This document shows positions 32,201 through 43,255 of a DNA stretch of 64,000 nt, in pieces. Within the stretch, counting starts at the first letter, position 1. Every line of letters starts with the position of its first letter. This DNA comes from Fusarium oxysporum f. sp. lycopersici 4287. Its lineage: Eukaryota > Ascomycota > Sordariomycetes > Hypocreales > Nectriaceae. The translations under genes and the position numbers were made by a program. The notes under the pieces are model-generated. The model saw nothing but the letters and a program-made list of their open reading frames with translations, made no database searches and was not told the origin of the DNA. The stretch lies in contig NC_030989.1 of the NCBI RefSeq assembly GCF_000149955.1, forward strand, positions 4,352,402 to 4,416,401, read 5' to 3'.

Positions 32201-34396
32201 TCATCCAAGATCTCTCTGCGGCATCATAGGATTTGGTTGAATGACCAAACCGCTGAGAAGATCATAAGGCCCCGACGCGCCCGCAGCGAGGTCCCAGTCG
32301 CCGAAATCAGTATATTCATAAACATCAGCACCATAATTGCCCATCATGGGGCTAACTTTATCATTAAGCGGCTCGTTCAAATTTACCGCAAGAGAATGCT
32401 CCAGGCCGCGCAATATAGCCCCCTCCAGTCGATTAACTGCATATTGCATCGGTTGGTGGCTTTTGCTCATCATGCGAAGGTTCCAAAGATACGAGTTCAG
32501 GGTTTCCTGCCAGAAATGTCGCTCCTGCGATGATAACGAAGTGACGAGAAGTAATGTGGTGAAGGAGCCGAGGAGCGAGAAGAGGTAGGGCGACGTGAAG
32601 TACCAAAACGCCTCGAGATGGTCAGGTCGCAAGCTTATAACAAAAGATATGGCGCTCTGAGCTGTCTGAAGTGCAATCTGTCGAATGCTGGAGAGGACTC
32701 GATCGTCCGAACACCGCGGTGGGAGTGCTGTAGAGCGTATTAAGCGGCGCAGCAGGGTCATTACGACGCCGTAGTAGGAGAAGTGCAGGTATCCGTGGAA
32801 GCACAGTTTGCGCTGGTAAATAACGTTCATCTGCAGTGTCGGCGGAATGCTATGGTACCAATTCGTCAACATCTCGAACAGCGGTCGGGCTTTTTCCCAG
32901 AGAATAACGGTATCTTGCTCACGACAGGTCCGCGCTGTGTAAAAGTTGGAGTAGACAACGGATAGAATCTGCGTCAACCGCACCATCTGTATAAACTGCG
33001 TCATGCCAGTCGCAGCAATAGATCTCCGGTCATCATCAGAGCCAGATACAGAAACAGAACTAGAAACCGATCCAGAAGCAGACACCGAAGCTGCGTGGCC
33101 TTCGCTGTCGAAATCAGAAAAATCGCCCGGTGTAAGATCGCCCACTGTCCAGTCATCGTCGTGAATATGCACAGGACGTCCGTAAGCCAATGCCGTCCAG
33201 CGATCCTGCATGAATAGCGCCCAGCTGAGCCGCTTGCGAACATTGCGCTCCCATTGCGGAATAGTCCAATTGCTCGCATCAAGGTGAAGCCCAAGACATT
33301 GGCCGATCGCAAGCGCCTGGCAGGTAAGGCCCCATTGGAACGTGTGGTCCGGGTTGAGGGGGTCCTCGGGCTGGCACTGCAGCAGAAGGAGGGCGGCCTG
33401 GATGGAACTGAGCTTTGGGCGGTGATAAGATGCCGGTATGGCAGACCGTAGCATCCTGCGGAGGAGGGCGGCGTCAGGGGGGTTTCTGATGGAGAGCTCA
33501 GGGTCGTAGGTCCACCAGCGAATGGCGGATAGATAGATGGCTCCGAGGAGGGCGGCGGGAATCCGTCGGTATGACTGGCTGTAGGCAAGGGTAAAGGGGT
33601 CCTTGGAGAGGATGGGATAGCAAGGTTGGACGTGTCTCCAGAAGAGCTCAACGAGACTTGGGCCGTGAGGACGAACACAACTCTCGATGGCGTCGACCTG
33701 AGAAAATGTCGGATCGCCTTCAACTGCTTTTTCGTCACGAGCCATATGAAATGTCAAGGGATACTCCTGACCGTCATCTCTCTCCAGCACGCGTCGAATA
33801 GCATGTGTGTCGAGACTAAACTCGTGAGTCTGGGGATCGTAGGGTCGATGTCGCATTAGTATAGGTTCCATATCGCTCCCAAGACCATAAAGCTCTGCAA
33901 ACCGCGTAGACGAGCATCCCATAGTGCGATCCAGGGGACCAAGCTCAGGGACCATGACAGAGGGCGGAGCGAGAGGAATGCCGCTATCAGCAGAAGCTCG
34001 GGTTTCAGCAGGAGATAAAAATGCCTGGACCGAGGGGACGGAGTGAACAGATTGGACATCGTCTCGCGACGCTTTCCGGCTCTGGCTCATGCTCCGCGCT
34101 GACGTTTGGCTTTGGTCCTCATGGCCGACATCGTCCTGCGGCTGTTGCAGGGAGATCGTATTTGAGTTTGGACCGGTAACACCACTACTGCCACTACCGC
34201 TGGCAACCTGTCGCTCCGGAGGATCATGCTGAAAGGTACACGGCGTAGCTCTCAGCTGGCAGTGGACGCAGTCACCGTCGCCGTCCTTTGTAACGCAGCG
34301 AGTCTTGCGCTTCCGACAGGCATCACAGGGACGAAGACTGCGACGCTGTCGCTTGCGAGCGTTGTTCTGATAGTCCTGGGGTGTGATGATTTCCAT
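32201..34396 (-). CDS. Zn2Cys6 transcription factor next to the GH32 gene
   Basis: 731 aa from the ATG at 34396 (MEIITPQDYQNNARKRQRRS); the frame is open to 34531 only through a GTG. Zinc cluster CDACRKRKTRC, then an 8-residue loop, then CVHCQLRATPC (CX2CX6CX8CX2CX6C). A Ser/Gln-rich linker follows, then the fungal_trans domain with FWRHVQPCYPILSKDPF, CQALAIGQCLGLHLDASNW, RKRLSWALFMQDRWTALAYGRP and DDDWTVGD. A Ser/Val-rich, low-complexity insert (SVSASGSVSSSVSVSGS) interrupts the middle. This architecture is shared with regulators of saccharide use and transport. Its stop is 47 bp from the GH32 stop (tail to tail). Control of the GH32/transporter promoter is inferred. Confidence 0.92.
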   Translation of the reverse strand: MEIITPQDYQNNARKRQRRSLRPCDACRKRKTRCVTKDGDGDCVHCQLRATPCTFQHDPPERQVASGSGSSGVTGPNSNTISLQQPQDDVGHEDQSQTSARSMSQSRKASRDDVQSVHSVPSVQAFLSPAETRASADSGIPLAPPSVMVPELGPLDRTMGCSSTRFAELYGLGSDMEPILMRHRPYDPQTHEFSLDTHAIRRVLERDDGQEYPLTFHMARDEKAVEGDPTFSQVDAIESCVRPHGPSLVELFWRHVQPCYPILSKDPFTLAYSQSYRRIPAALLGAIYLSAIRWWTYDPELSIRNPPDAALLRRMLRSAIPASYHRPKLSSIQAALLLLQCQPEDPLNPDHTFQWGLTCQALAIGQCLGLHLDASNWTIPQWERNVRKRLSWALFMQDRWTALAYGRPVHIHDDDWTVGDLTPGDFSDFDSEGHAASVSASGSVSSSVSVSGSDDDRRSIAATGMTQFIQMVRLTQILSVVYSNFYTARTCREQDTVILWEKARPLFEMLTNWYHSIPPTLQMNVIYQRKLCFHGYLHFSYYGVVMTLLRRLIRSTALPPRCSDDRVLSSIRQIALQTAQSAISFVISLRPDHLEAFWYFTSPYLFSLLGSFTTLLLVTSLSSQERHFWQETLNSYLWNLRMMSKSHQPMQYAVNRLEGAILRGLEHSLAVNLNEPLNDKVSPMMGNYGADVYEYTDFGDWDLAAGASGPYDLLSGLVIQPNPMMPQRDLG

Positions 34397-37300
34397 TTGT
34401 CGAGGAAGAAGGGCGGAGTTCTGCCATGTCCTGTTGGAGAGAAGCTGAGAAGCAAAGGTGAAGTGAAGTAAAGTGAAGTGGTGTAAGTTGTAAGTAAGCT
34501 TCTCTCTCGGTCTTAAGAACCTAGAATCCACTCCCCGCTTGTACTTATTTCCCTGTCGTGTCCGTGTCTCAAGCTATTGCAGAGGTCTTGGGTCTTGGTA
34601 TGGTCTTACGCAAGGCAAGAAAAAAAAGAGGATTACATATACAACAAACAAGATCGATCGATAGGTAGGTAGAGAAAAAATAACACACAACTACCGATCT
34701 TCGACCTTGCTTACTCGGCTCTTGGCCCTCGAACAAGCTCTCTTGGCATGAGGCTGTGTCGATAGACGAGTGACACTGAGCCCTACTGACAAAGTTGTAT
34801 GTACAGTGAACTCGGCTCTAACGGTTTTGTTCTCTTTGGTGCGAGGAAGATAGGATGGTGGTGGTGATGATCGTTTAATACAAGACAAGACAAGTTCGTC
34901 AGCCTCAAAGTCAAGTTTCAGCTCAGGATCAGGGTTTCTTGGTATTTCTGACACAGACACCGCTGAATCAGCTGTTTCTCTCAGTGTTTCCTTTTTCTCT
35001 TGTTTATTACTTTTACGGTATCTTCAGTGGCTTTTTTTGTTTCATTGAATGGCTTTTGGCTGCCACGCGCCATTTTAAGCAGATGACGGTGGAGGCTGGG
35101 CTGAAGGAAAATAGGTTGGTCACGGTCACGGCCACTTCGCTCGTGTTGTATCCCTGTTCTGCAAGGTTCAAACGGGACAACCTGGGTTGAGCTGTCGCCT
35201 GGGCTGCGTGTCTCTCCCGTGCAGAAGCAAGTCCCCAGTTGCCATCTGCAGCAAATGAAATAGAGTTGGGCCCGTCTTTCTGGCCCATGTAACGCCCTCC
35301 CTGTGGCTGCACACTAAAAAGGGATCAAGACAAAAGACAAGACGCCATGGCATGGCATGGAACCTGGCGTTGCTCCTCGTACCCAAGAAACAAGACCGGC
35401 GCCGTCTCCGTTCTCTAGCACTCGGTGGAACTCAGAAACTGACTTTTTGCTTTGTGTGCACCAGTCCCGTGGGCTCGGGAGTTGGGGTATGCCAATGGTC
35501 TTCTAGTGGTGGTGAGTGGTAGTGGTAGTCTAAGGGGGGGGGGGAGGGGGCGCCTGTGCCGTTGGCGCCGAGTCTTGGCAAGAGGGCGACCCTGAAATTC
35601 TGATTTGATTACTTTACTTGGCTTTTGATGACGTAGAGTAAAGGATTCCCTTTGGTCCCTTTCGGATTCAACCGTCATGACCTCATTCTCCCAGAGCCTC
35701 TCAAGCCTCTCTCTATCAACATCTCAATGTCAGATACGCACTGTAGGCGATGAATAGAATCTCGGACAAAAACCTAGAAAGAGTTTTATTGCCAAGATTT
35801 ACATCAATTCGCCTCTCAACCAACAATCGTGGTCTATGCGTGGCTTATGTAGTATCATGCCAAGAACCTGCATCAGCACGAATGGGCCAAGCTATAACAA
35901 GAAATTCAAAAAGAGAAATTCAAATCTTGCAGATCATTTTTCCCTCATTGGCAATCATCCAAATGTTACTGAACCATTGACTGCACATCAGAGGGCTTAT
36001 CTCGACCCTGGGGCCTGGGAACTGGTATGCAACCAAACCTAAACCTAAACCGCAAATATGGTTGCAATACCCATACTCCCAACAACGCTATTTCCACAAG
36101 CCCTTTTTTCTGTCCCTAATTAATTGAAACTAGAACCAGCAACTTGAACTTACGCCATTCTGACATTTAACGCTTATCCTTTTCCATGCCAGTTTCTTTT
36201 GAAACAAGTTCTACTACCCAGTCTAGACCAACCTCAGACCATTCGGCCCAAGCTTGACTAGGTCAGACCTTGGAGTGCAGCACACTCAATCGGCATGTGT
36301 TTGATTAGTTCCCTTGGAGCAGCCTCTACAATGTGCAGAAAGGGTCACGTACTCCATCTTCAGGGTTGCAATTGCCATGGTGGCGTTTCGATTGCCCCCA
36401 ACTCCCGGCTTAGGGATGGATTCCTTGTCGATTCTTTCGAAGATCATTGAGGTTGCGGTCGATGAGTGTAGCAAGTGCGGACTCACAGTGATCACAGCTA
36501 AACGACAGAAGCAACTCCAGCCACCGTCATCACGCAGTTGCATCGGCCAGTGATGCTAAGGAACACCCGCTTCGATAGCTCACTGGCCAAGCCCTCATGA
36601 AGATCAATGCAACAACATTTCAATGAGCAAATAGTGATTCTCCTTTCATATTCCTACCCACATCCCCGTTGAAAATCACCTCAGCGAATCGGTATCATCC
36701 CAGCTGCCGGTATGTTGATCCAACTTCAAAAGAACCCTCTTCACTAGCCTCATCAAGTTAGGGAGAAGCCGTTTGGTCTGCCACATCTCAGGTCAGAAAT
36801 ACATGTGCAACGGCTCCGGGGGACCTGTGATCGAAGGAAGAGTGCAGCCTCTCGGGTGCCTTTCTCCCGTTTTTCTTAACAGCTTGCGCGCCGTTCCGTG
36901 GTAATCTGCGGCTGAGGGGCTCGTGATCACCGTCGCTCGGACGTTTGGTTATTTCAACTAATCCTGCAGCATGGCTGAGGCGCCGTCTTGGCTCGAGGAC
37001 AGGGACAAAGTGGTTTTTCGAACGGGTAACTTGCTAACGGTTCTTGGTGTAAGCCTATCTCTTGGCAGGCGAAATGAATTCATTCCATGTGATCACTTCG
37101 TTGTGAAGTTTGCTGTCAAAGAGCTATCTTGAAGTTCGTATTCTTGGATTTGCTCTTGAATACCGACTATTTTAGATCTCCCACTTAGCTAGTTTACTAG
37201 ATATGTGTCTTGAACCATAAGTACACGGTCCTTCGGGGCTATAGATGCAATATTGGACATTTTGACTTCTTTGACATGCCTTAGGACTCTGTGTACTCTA

Positions 37301-38961
37301 GGCAACAAGGAATATGCCCGCTTGAAATTTCGGTGATATTCCGCTGTTGTGAAACCTCAGCACTGCTTTTGAGTTCCAGTGTCAAGACTTCCGTTTCCAT
37401 TCATAAACTTCTCAACAGTTCACCAATAACAAGTGCTTTCCATCATGAGGATAATCTCCACGAAGTTGCCGATTAGCGGACAATGAACAGGGGTACTCTA
37501 CTAAATCGTCGACCACAAGAGGCCTCCTTCTTATTAATAGAGCTCGGGAATAAGTGATCGACTAACTGACGTGGAGATCTTTACAATAGCGTCAAGTTCT
37601 CGATGATCTTTTCAAGGGATTATGGTACCTACACACGAGCCCCTGATGCTGATGGAGCTGGTACAGGGTAAGCATCTTCTAGGATTGACGGTGTTCAGCC
37701 ACAACTTCACTAACACTCTACGTCACCCGCTAACTCACCGAAGCGCACTGGCGGGCTTCTAGCCTAACCGCTCCAGCACTACGAAAGCCGACAGATATCG
37801 GGAATTCATACGAGTTGCATGAGTTTCGATACGCCTCTTTTTCTTTTATATCGACCATCGCGACATACTGAGTCGTGCAGTTGCGGCGAAAAGCTTTGTT
37901 AGTGCCCTCAGTTCGTCCTAGACCTCCACTACCCGAGGCACCAGCGAAGGAAGTCTTCAAACTTATGCTGCCAAATGGATACCAACGACGATAGCATCAA
38001 ATATCGGACGAATAACTAGAACATAGCGTCGATAAACGATGGGCATATTGCTCCGGAGGCCGCCTAAACAGCAAAGCATAGTGTCAACATATGGATCCTC
38101 ACAAGTCAACTCAGCGCATTGACTGGCTTGATCAGCATTTTTACTAGCGATGTTGTGCAGCATAGAGACTAGACCAGAATAGGCATCTCGATATTGAATC
38201 CTAGAACGTGACATGGATGGAGGAAAGTGTATCGAGGAGCCATTGGCAAGAAATGTTGGGTCGCTGAAATGGGCAATTCAACAGAGACCCGAAAAGCCTG
38301 TGGCGATTAGCACATCCAGTGAGTGATTGTCATGTCCGTGAATGTCGGAGGCGAAGACGGCGTTAGCCATGGGGGGTTTTAAGCTTAAAGACTAAAAACT
38401 AAATCGCCCCAGAATATCAAGATGATCAATGATCCACGACGACAATTCGCATGAGTCAGTTTGTGAAAGAGGAAATGTAACCCACCCGTCATTTATTACA
38501 TTACAGGGACATTGATCAGCTTAATGATAACACGGTTGATTGAAAGATAATTAGTCTTCCTGCTCACGGGCGAGCTACCGCTCCAAAACCGTTTGACCGG
38601 CGCTATAAGGCAGAACCTTGCCCATCAGCATCTGTCGGACAAACCCGCCCAAGACCTATTCTTATCATGGCGAACTCCGTCTTGGCTGATACAGACAATC
38701 TCTACACGTTTCTACACAGTGATAGATAATACGATAGCTACACTATAGCTGACAAGGAAGGAGAAGGAGATTGAGTGAAGATATTCCCTCGGCTGGCCAC
38801 TCACGTTGCCCACGTGTGTCTTGGCGATCCTGTCTCATGGAACCTTTGCGCGACCCCAAGTCTTTGATCGGCCGGGGCCGTTGTCAAAATAAAGAGGGCG
38901 ACGGGCCTATTTTCTGATGATGATGAATTGTTCACCTTTTCTTTGTGCGTAGGTCAACATC
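34397..38961. other. Gene-poor region, 4.6 kb
   Basis: The longest stretch without a convincing gene. It holds the regulator's upstream region, a G11 run (35534-35544) with purine tracts around it, and many frames under 90 codons. Two adjacent minus-strand frames (37963-38214 and 37730-37960) and a short minus-strand frame from an ATG at 38370 could be remnants of a decayed gene, but I could not join them. From about 38800 on it is the promoter of the 5'-nucleotidase. No tRNA, rRNA or transposon ends seen. Confidence 0.5.
35534..35544. repeat. Poly-G run (11 G), followed by A and 5 G
   Basis: Homopolymer read directly; the length may be unreliable in the assembly. Confidence 0.9.
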
Positions 38962-40778
38962 ATGAAGTCGTCAATTACTCTGGGTGCCCTCGCTTTGGTG
39001 GGCTTGGTATCTGCTGAGGATGTCCTGTACAGCAAGCGAATGAATAAGCGATTCGTCGATGATGATGGACACTATAACATGTGTATGTGACCAATTTGCG
39101 TGATCAGTGGTTCAATTGACTGATTCGTGTAGCGTTCTTCCACGTCAACGACGTTCACGCCCATCTCGACGAATTCGCAAAGTCGGGCACTGACTGCGTG
39201 GATCCCAAGAAGGGCTGCTTTGGTGGTTACGCGCGCATAAAGCACACAGTCGATGGGCTTCGAAAAGATCACCCTGATAACCTCTGGCTCAACGCAGGCG
39301 ATGAGTTCCAAGGCACGCTGTTCTACTCGTTCTACGGACCGTCCAAGATTGCTGAGAACCTCAATACCCTGAAGTTCGATGCCATGACGCTTGGTAACCA
39401 TGAGTGGGATGGCGGTGATGAGGAGCTCGGCGAGTTTCTCCAGAACCTGACGTTCCCCGTCGTCTCATGCAATGTAAAGAGTGAATATGAGGGACTGAAC
39501 AAGACGATCAAGAATTACCAGATCTTCAAGGAGCATGATCTGGCCGTTATCGGTGTCACCACTGACACCACGCCTGGAATCTCGAGTGTCGGAAACAAGA
39601 CTACCTTCCTTGACCCCATCACTGAAGTGCAAAAGTCTATCTGGGAGATTCGAAACAAGACTGACATCAACCGCATTGTCGCTCTCACCCACATTGGCTA
39701 CGATGTCGACAAGGAGCTTGCTGCAAAGACCGAGGGTCTGTCCCTCATCATCGGCGGTCACAGCCACACTCTTCTCGGGGACATGGAAAAGGCAGAGGGC
39801 GATTATCCCACGATAGTCAAGGACATCAACGGAGACGAAGTCTTTATTGTCACTGCCTACCGATGGGGTGAATATCTCGGCTCCATCGATCTGACCTTTG
39901 ACAAGGACGGCAAAGCCCTCGAGTACCACGGCGCTCCTATCCATCTCACCAACCAGACCGAGATGGATAAGGCTCTCAACAAGACTATTAAAGGGTGGCG
40001 CGGTCCTTTTGAGAAGTTCGCTGCTGAGGTGGTCGGAAACACAAAGGCTGAACTTGATCAGTCAACGTGTCAAGAGGGAGATTGTCTTCTCGGCCAAGTC
40101 ATGGCTGACGCAATGCTCGAATACCGTCTTAACCAGAGCCGCAACGACGACGACAAGCCCGCTTTTGCCTTCATCAACGCCGGTGGAGTTCGCGCCACCA
40201 TCGACGAGGGAAACATTACTCGCGGTGAAGTTCTCACTTCGTTCCCCTTCGGCAACGCAATCGTGGAGCTCACTTTCACTGGCGCTGAGCTCAAGGAAGT
40301 CTTCGAGGGTGCAGTAACCGGCGTTAACCAAAAGAACAAGAAGGAAATCACATCATGGTTCCAGGTTTCCAAGGGCCTCAAGATCGAGTATAACCCCGAC
40401 AACAAGAACGGCTCCAAGCTCGTCAACGCAACCCTCAACGGTGAAGCTTTCGAGGATAAGACAAAGTATCGCGTCGTCACGCTTGATTTCCTTGCTGGAG
40501 GGGGTGATAACTTCTTCAGCATCGATGCTAAGAACCTGGCTACTCTTGATTCGCAGGATGAGGTTCTGATTGGGTACCTTGATGCGCATAACCCTCTTGA
40601 CCCCAAGCTGGAGGAGCGTGTTGTTGAGACGAATGCGACGAGCAGTGAGGATGCTGAGCAGGGTGAGGCGAAGGGTAAGGGCGGAAGCGCAGGAGGAGAT
40701 GGTAATGCGGCTAGTGGTGTTCACGCCTCGATCTTGAGTGCTGTGTTCGGTGTCGCGATGGTTCTGTTCATGATGTAA
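38962..40778 (+). CDS. Secreted, GPI-anchored 5'-nucleotidase family phosphoesterase
   Basis: Exons 38962-39082 and 39133-40778 (50-nt intron) give 588 aa. Signal peptide MKSSITLGALALVGLVSAE, then a metallophosphatase domain: FFHVNDVHAHLDEF (metal ligands), AGDEFQG, LGNHEWDGG, LTHIGYDVD and IGGHSHTLLGD. The C-terminal 5_nucleotid_C domain has FINAGGVRATIDEGNIT, TSFPFGNAIV and FLAGGGDNFF (nucleoside-stacking Phe). The end is a small-residue linker and a hydrophobic tail (ILSAVFGVAMVLFMM), typical of GPI addition. It would release nucleosides and phosphate from nucleotides, or cleave UDP-sugars, at the cell surface. The signal peptide comes only from exon 1, which fixes the start. Confidence 0.93.
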
Positions 40779-40931
40779 ATGGTAGAAATGCATTTTGTAT
40801 ATATAGATGACTTACAGTGGACTAATCAATAGTCTTGCAGTAATTTGTTCCAACCCGATCAACAGTTGTTTGAAGCTTTGACCTAAGTGTCAGTAATTTC
40901 TACCAGATGTAATCACATCAACATCCAATGT

Positions 40932-41144
40932 TCAAGTCCTCGCCCGCAGGAACGTCTCATAGTTCATCTGCATCTCATCCCCTGGGACCAAATAACCCTC
41001 CTCCAGCCAATCCGCCTCTCTCCTCTCAAGACAACTTTTCACCACTAACAGCATAATAAACACAACGGGAAGCAGGAGCCACAGTACAAGCAGCACGGCA
41101 AGAATACACAGGTATACCGGGACGGCGTATTCAGGATGGCCCAT
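40932..41144 (-). CDS. Small single-pass membrane protein, 70 aa
   Basis: The ATG at 41144 has an excellent context (GACCATGG); upstream in-frame sequence offers only a TTG. Residues about 8-36 form one long hydrophobic segment (PVYLCILAVLLVLWLLLPVV and on), followed by a charged cytosol-type tail (KSCLERREADWLEEGYLVPG) ending in YETFLRART. Family not recognised. The sharp hydrophobic/charged layout argues against a random frame. It is convergent with the 5'-nucleotidase (153 bp between stops). Function unknown. Confidence 0.55.
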   Translation of the reverse strand: MGHPEYAVPVYLCILAVLLVLWLLLPVVFIMLLVVKSCLERREADWLEEGYLVPGDEMQMNYETFLRART

Positions 41145-41568
41145 GGTCGCGATGAAGAACAATATCTTCTAGTATGGCAGCAACGTCATGGTGGGCAGAG
41201 CTGGGGTTTTTGTGCAAATTGGTGAATGGAAACAAGTCCTTTGTTCGATCGGCGGTGGGAGGCCAAGTGTTCGGGTGGGAGTGCACATTGTGCGATGGTC
41301 ACTGCCATGAACAAGAGACACGGCGTTGTCAAAGAGTAACACTATCCAGAATATGACTTGGGAGGACGAACACTTTCTGATGTGACAAGGAGGGCTTTGT
41401 CTCTTGCGAACATGTCACCAAGATGAGTGTAGGATTGGTCAGGTTAAGTTGCTGAAAGACAAGAGATGTGAACAATGGACGTTATTAGGCTAGACTGAAA
41501 CAAATACATAGAAACAGAACAACCTCATCCTGGCATTTGACATTCATTCATTCATGTATCCACCCATC
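41145..41568. other. Intergenic
   Basis: Upstream of the small membrane protein and downstream of the Dal5-type permease. Nothing gene-like; a short direct CATTCATTCATTCATG repeat lies near 41540-41556. Confidence 0.5.
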
Positions 41569-43255
41569 TTAGTAAGTATAGCGGAAATCGGAAGAAGCGC
41601 CCTCCTAGAATATTTGTCAGTGATGTTGTCATGTCAGCACGAGGGGGCTTACTCACATCATGGGCCTCCAACACCTTCTCACCCCGATCAGCCTTGGCAT
41701 TCTGCCTCTTAAAGTCCAAGTCACAGAGACAGACGAGGATGACAGTGACGAGACAGCAGGCGATGCAAGCCCACATACCAGGCTTGTACCCCGTGAGCTT
41801 GTCCTGTTCGCGGAACACCAGGCTGCCCGCAATACCGCCAAAGCCACCAAAGCCAACGAGAGTAGCGCTGCAGAAAGCTCGCTTCCACTGGCCGCGGATG
41901 TTGTTGGCCTGGAAGGACATGGCAGTTGGGATGTTGCTGTTGGCACCGGCGGTGACGAGGAAGACACCGAAGTAGCGCACGTTGGCACTCTCGGCCCAGC
42001 CCATGATGGGAAGTCCGATGAGGCAGAGAAGCATGTTGAAGAGGATCATGGGGCCTCGGATGTGATACTTGTCGCCGACCCAGGCAGTAGCGAACATGAC
42101 GATACCAGCAAAGGCATAAGGAGGCGCAACGAGACACTGAGCTGCTCCGACGCTGAAACCCATGTTTCCGACAAGGATGATAGGCAGGGTGTAAGCAAGG
42201 GCGTAGCTGATGGTGGTGGTATCGAAGAAGATCATAGCATAGGCCCAAACCTTCCAGTCGGCACCGCCTCGAATGAACTTGCTGAACTGGAAGGGAGGGA
42301 CCTCAGTGTCGCCACGATCACGGCGGATACGATCGACGACCCACTGGCGCTCACGGCTACCGAGGAACGACCATGTCTTGCGCTTGGAATCGGGGAAGTC
42401 GACGAGGAGCCAGTATCCAGCAATACCGAGGGCGATGGTGAGAGTACCTTCGATGATGAAAATCCAACGCCAGCCAGTGAGATTCTCGCGACCATTGAGT
42501 TGCATGAGCTATAGTATGTGAGTAAGAGTGACGAGTGTATTCGGGGTAAGACGTACACCATAGGCGAGAATACCAGAGAAAGCAGAAGCGACGCAACCAA
42601 GGAGATAGAAGACAGAGTATCGCTTTCCAACCTCATCTATGGTCTTTGATTAGTGCTGATTCACTTGAAGCAGTGAAGATACTCACATCGAGTGTACCAT
42701 GTGCTGAGAAGATAGACACAGCTGGGGAAGAAACCAGCCTCGAAGAAACCAAGAACCGCTCGGAGAGCTGCAAGCTGAGGGAACTTCTTAACGAATCCCA
42801 TACCAACCATGACAGCACCCCACATCATAGTGATGAGGGCCAGATGAAGACGAGGACCGACTTTGCGGATGAGGACAGTCGACGGTGGCTGAAAGATGAC
42901 GTAGGGGATGAAGAAGACCAAATTGGCAATATTCTACCACAATCGTCAGTTAGATTTCGACCCCCAGAATAGAGAGAAGACTCACGTATCGGAAGCCAGT
43001 GAGTTGGAGCTCGACGCTCATGCCCGCAATGTTGGCAGCACTCATATTGGTTCGGTCCATAAGCGAAACACAATACATAGCACCAACAGTCACGACGAGC
43101 CGACGATCAATACGTCGAATGATGCTGCGCTGCTCCTCCTGCGTGAAGCCATGGTCGTGATCGATCTCAGAGCTGACCTTGCTAGGAGCCTGATCGAGAT
43201 GATTGAACTCGGCCTGCTTCTCGACGCCGTCGTCACCATTGGTTGTTCGATCCAT
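41569..43255 (-). CDS. MFS anion permease, Dal5/Tna1-like (allantoate/nicotinate type)
   Basis: Five exons (42986-43255, 42687-42933, 42557-42636, 41657-42508, 41569-41604) give 494 aa. The last exon encodes only EGASSDFRYTY, a C-terminus common in this family, and replaces a read-through into the intron. Features: a cytosolic N-terminus ending in RRIDRRLVV, DRTNMSAANIAGM in the first loop, FQPPSTVLIRKVGPR, LGFFEAGFFPSCVYLLSTWYTR, WRWIFIIEGTLTI and the central loop KTWSFLGSRERQWVVDRIRRD. These are typical of the anion:cation symporter family that takes up allantoate, nicotinate, pantothenate, biotin precursors or related acids. Twelve helices, plasma membrane. Which acid is transported cannot be read from the sequence. 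Confidence 0.92.

Noticed and set aside
38340..38690. Inverted similarity between the ATG contexts at 38370 (minus) and 38668 (plus), 17 of 20 bases alike
   Set aside because: Similarity stops after about 20 bases; with this many pairs in 64 kb it is expected about once by chance.
41660..42514. 284-codon plus-strand frame opposite the Dal5-type permease
   Set aside because: Shadow of the conserved permease exon.
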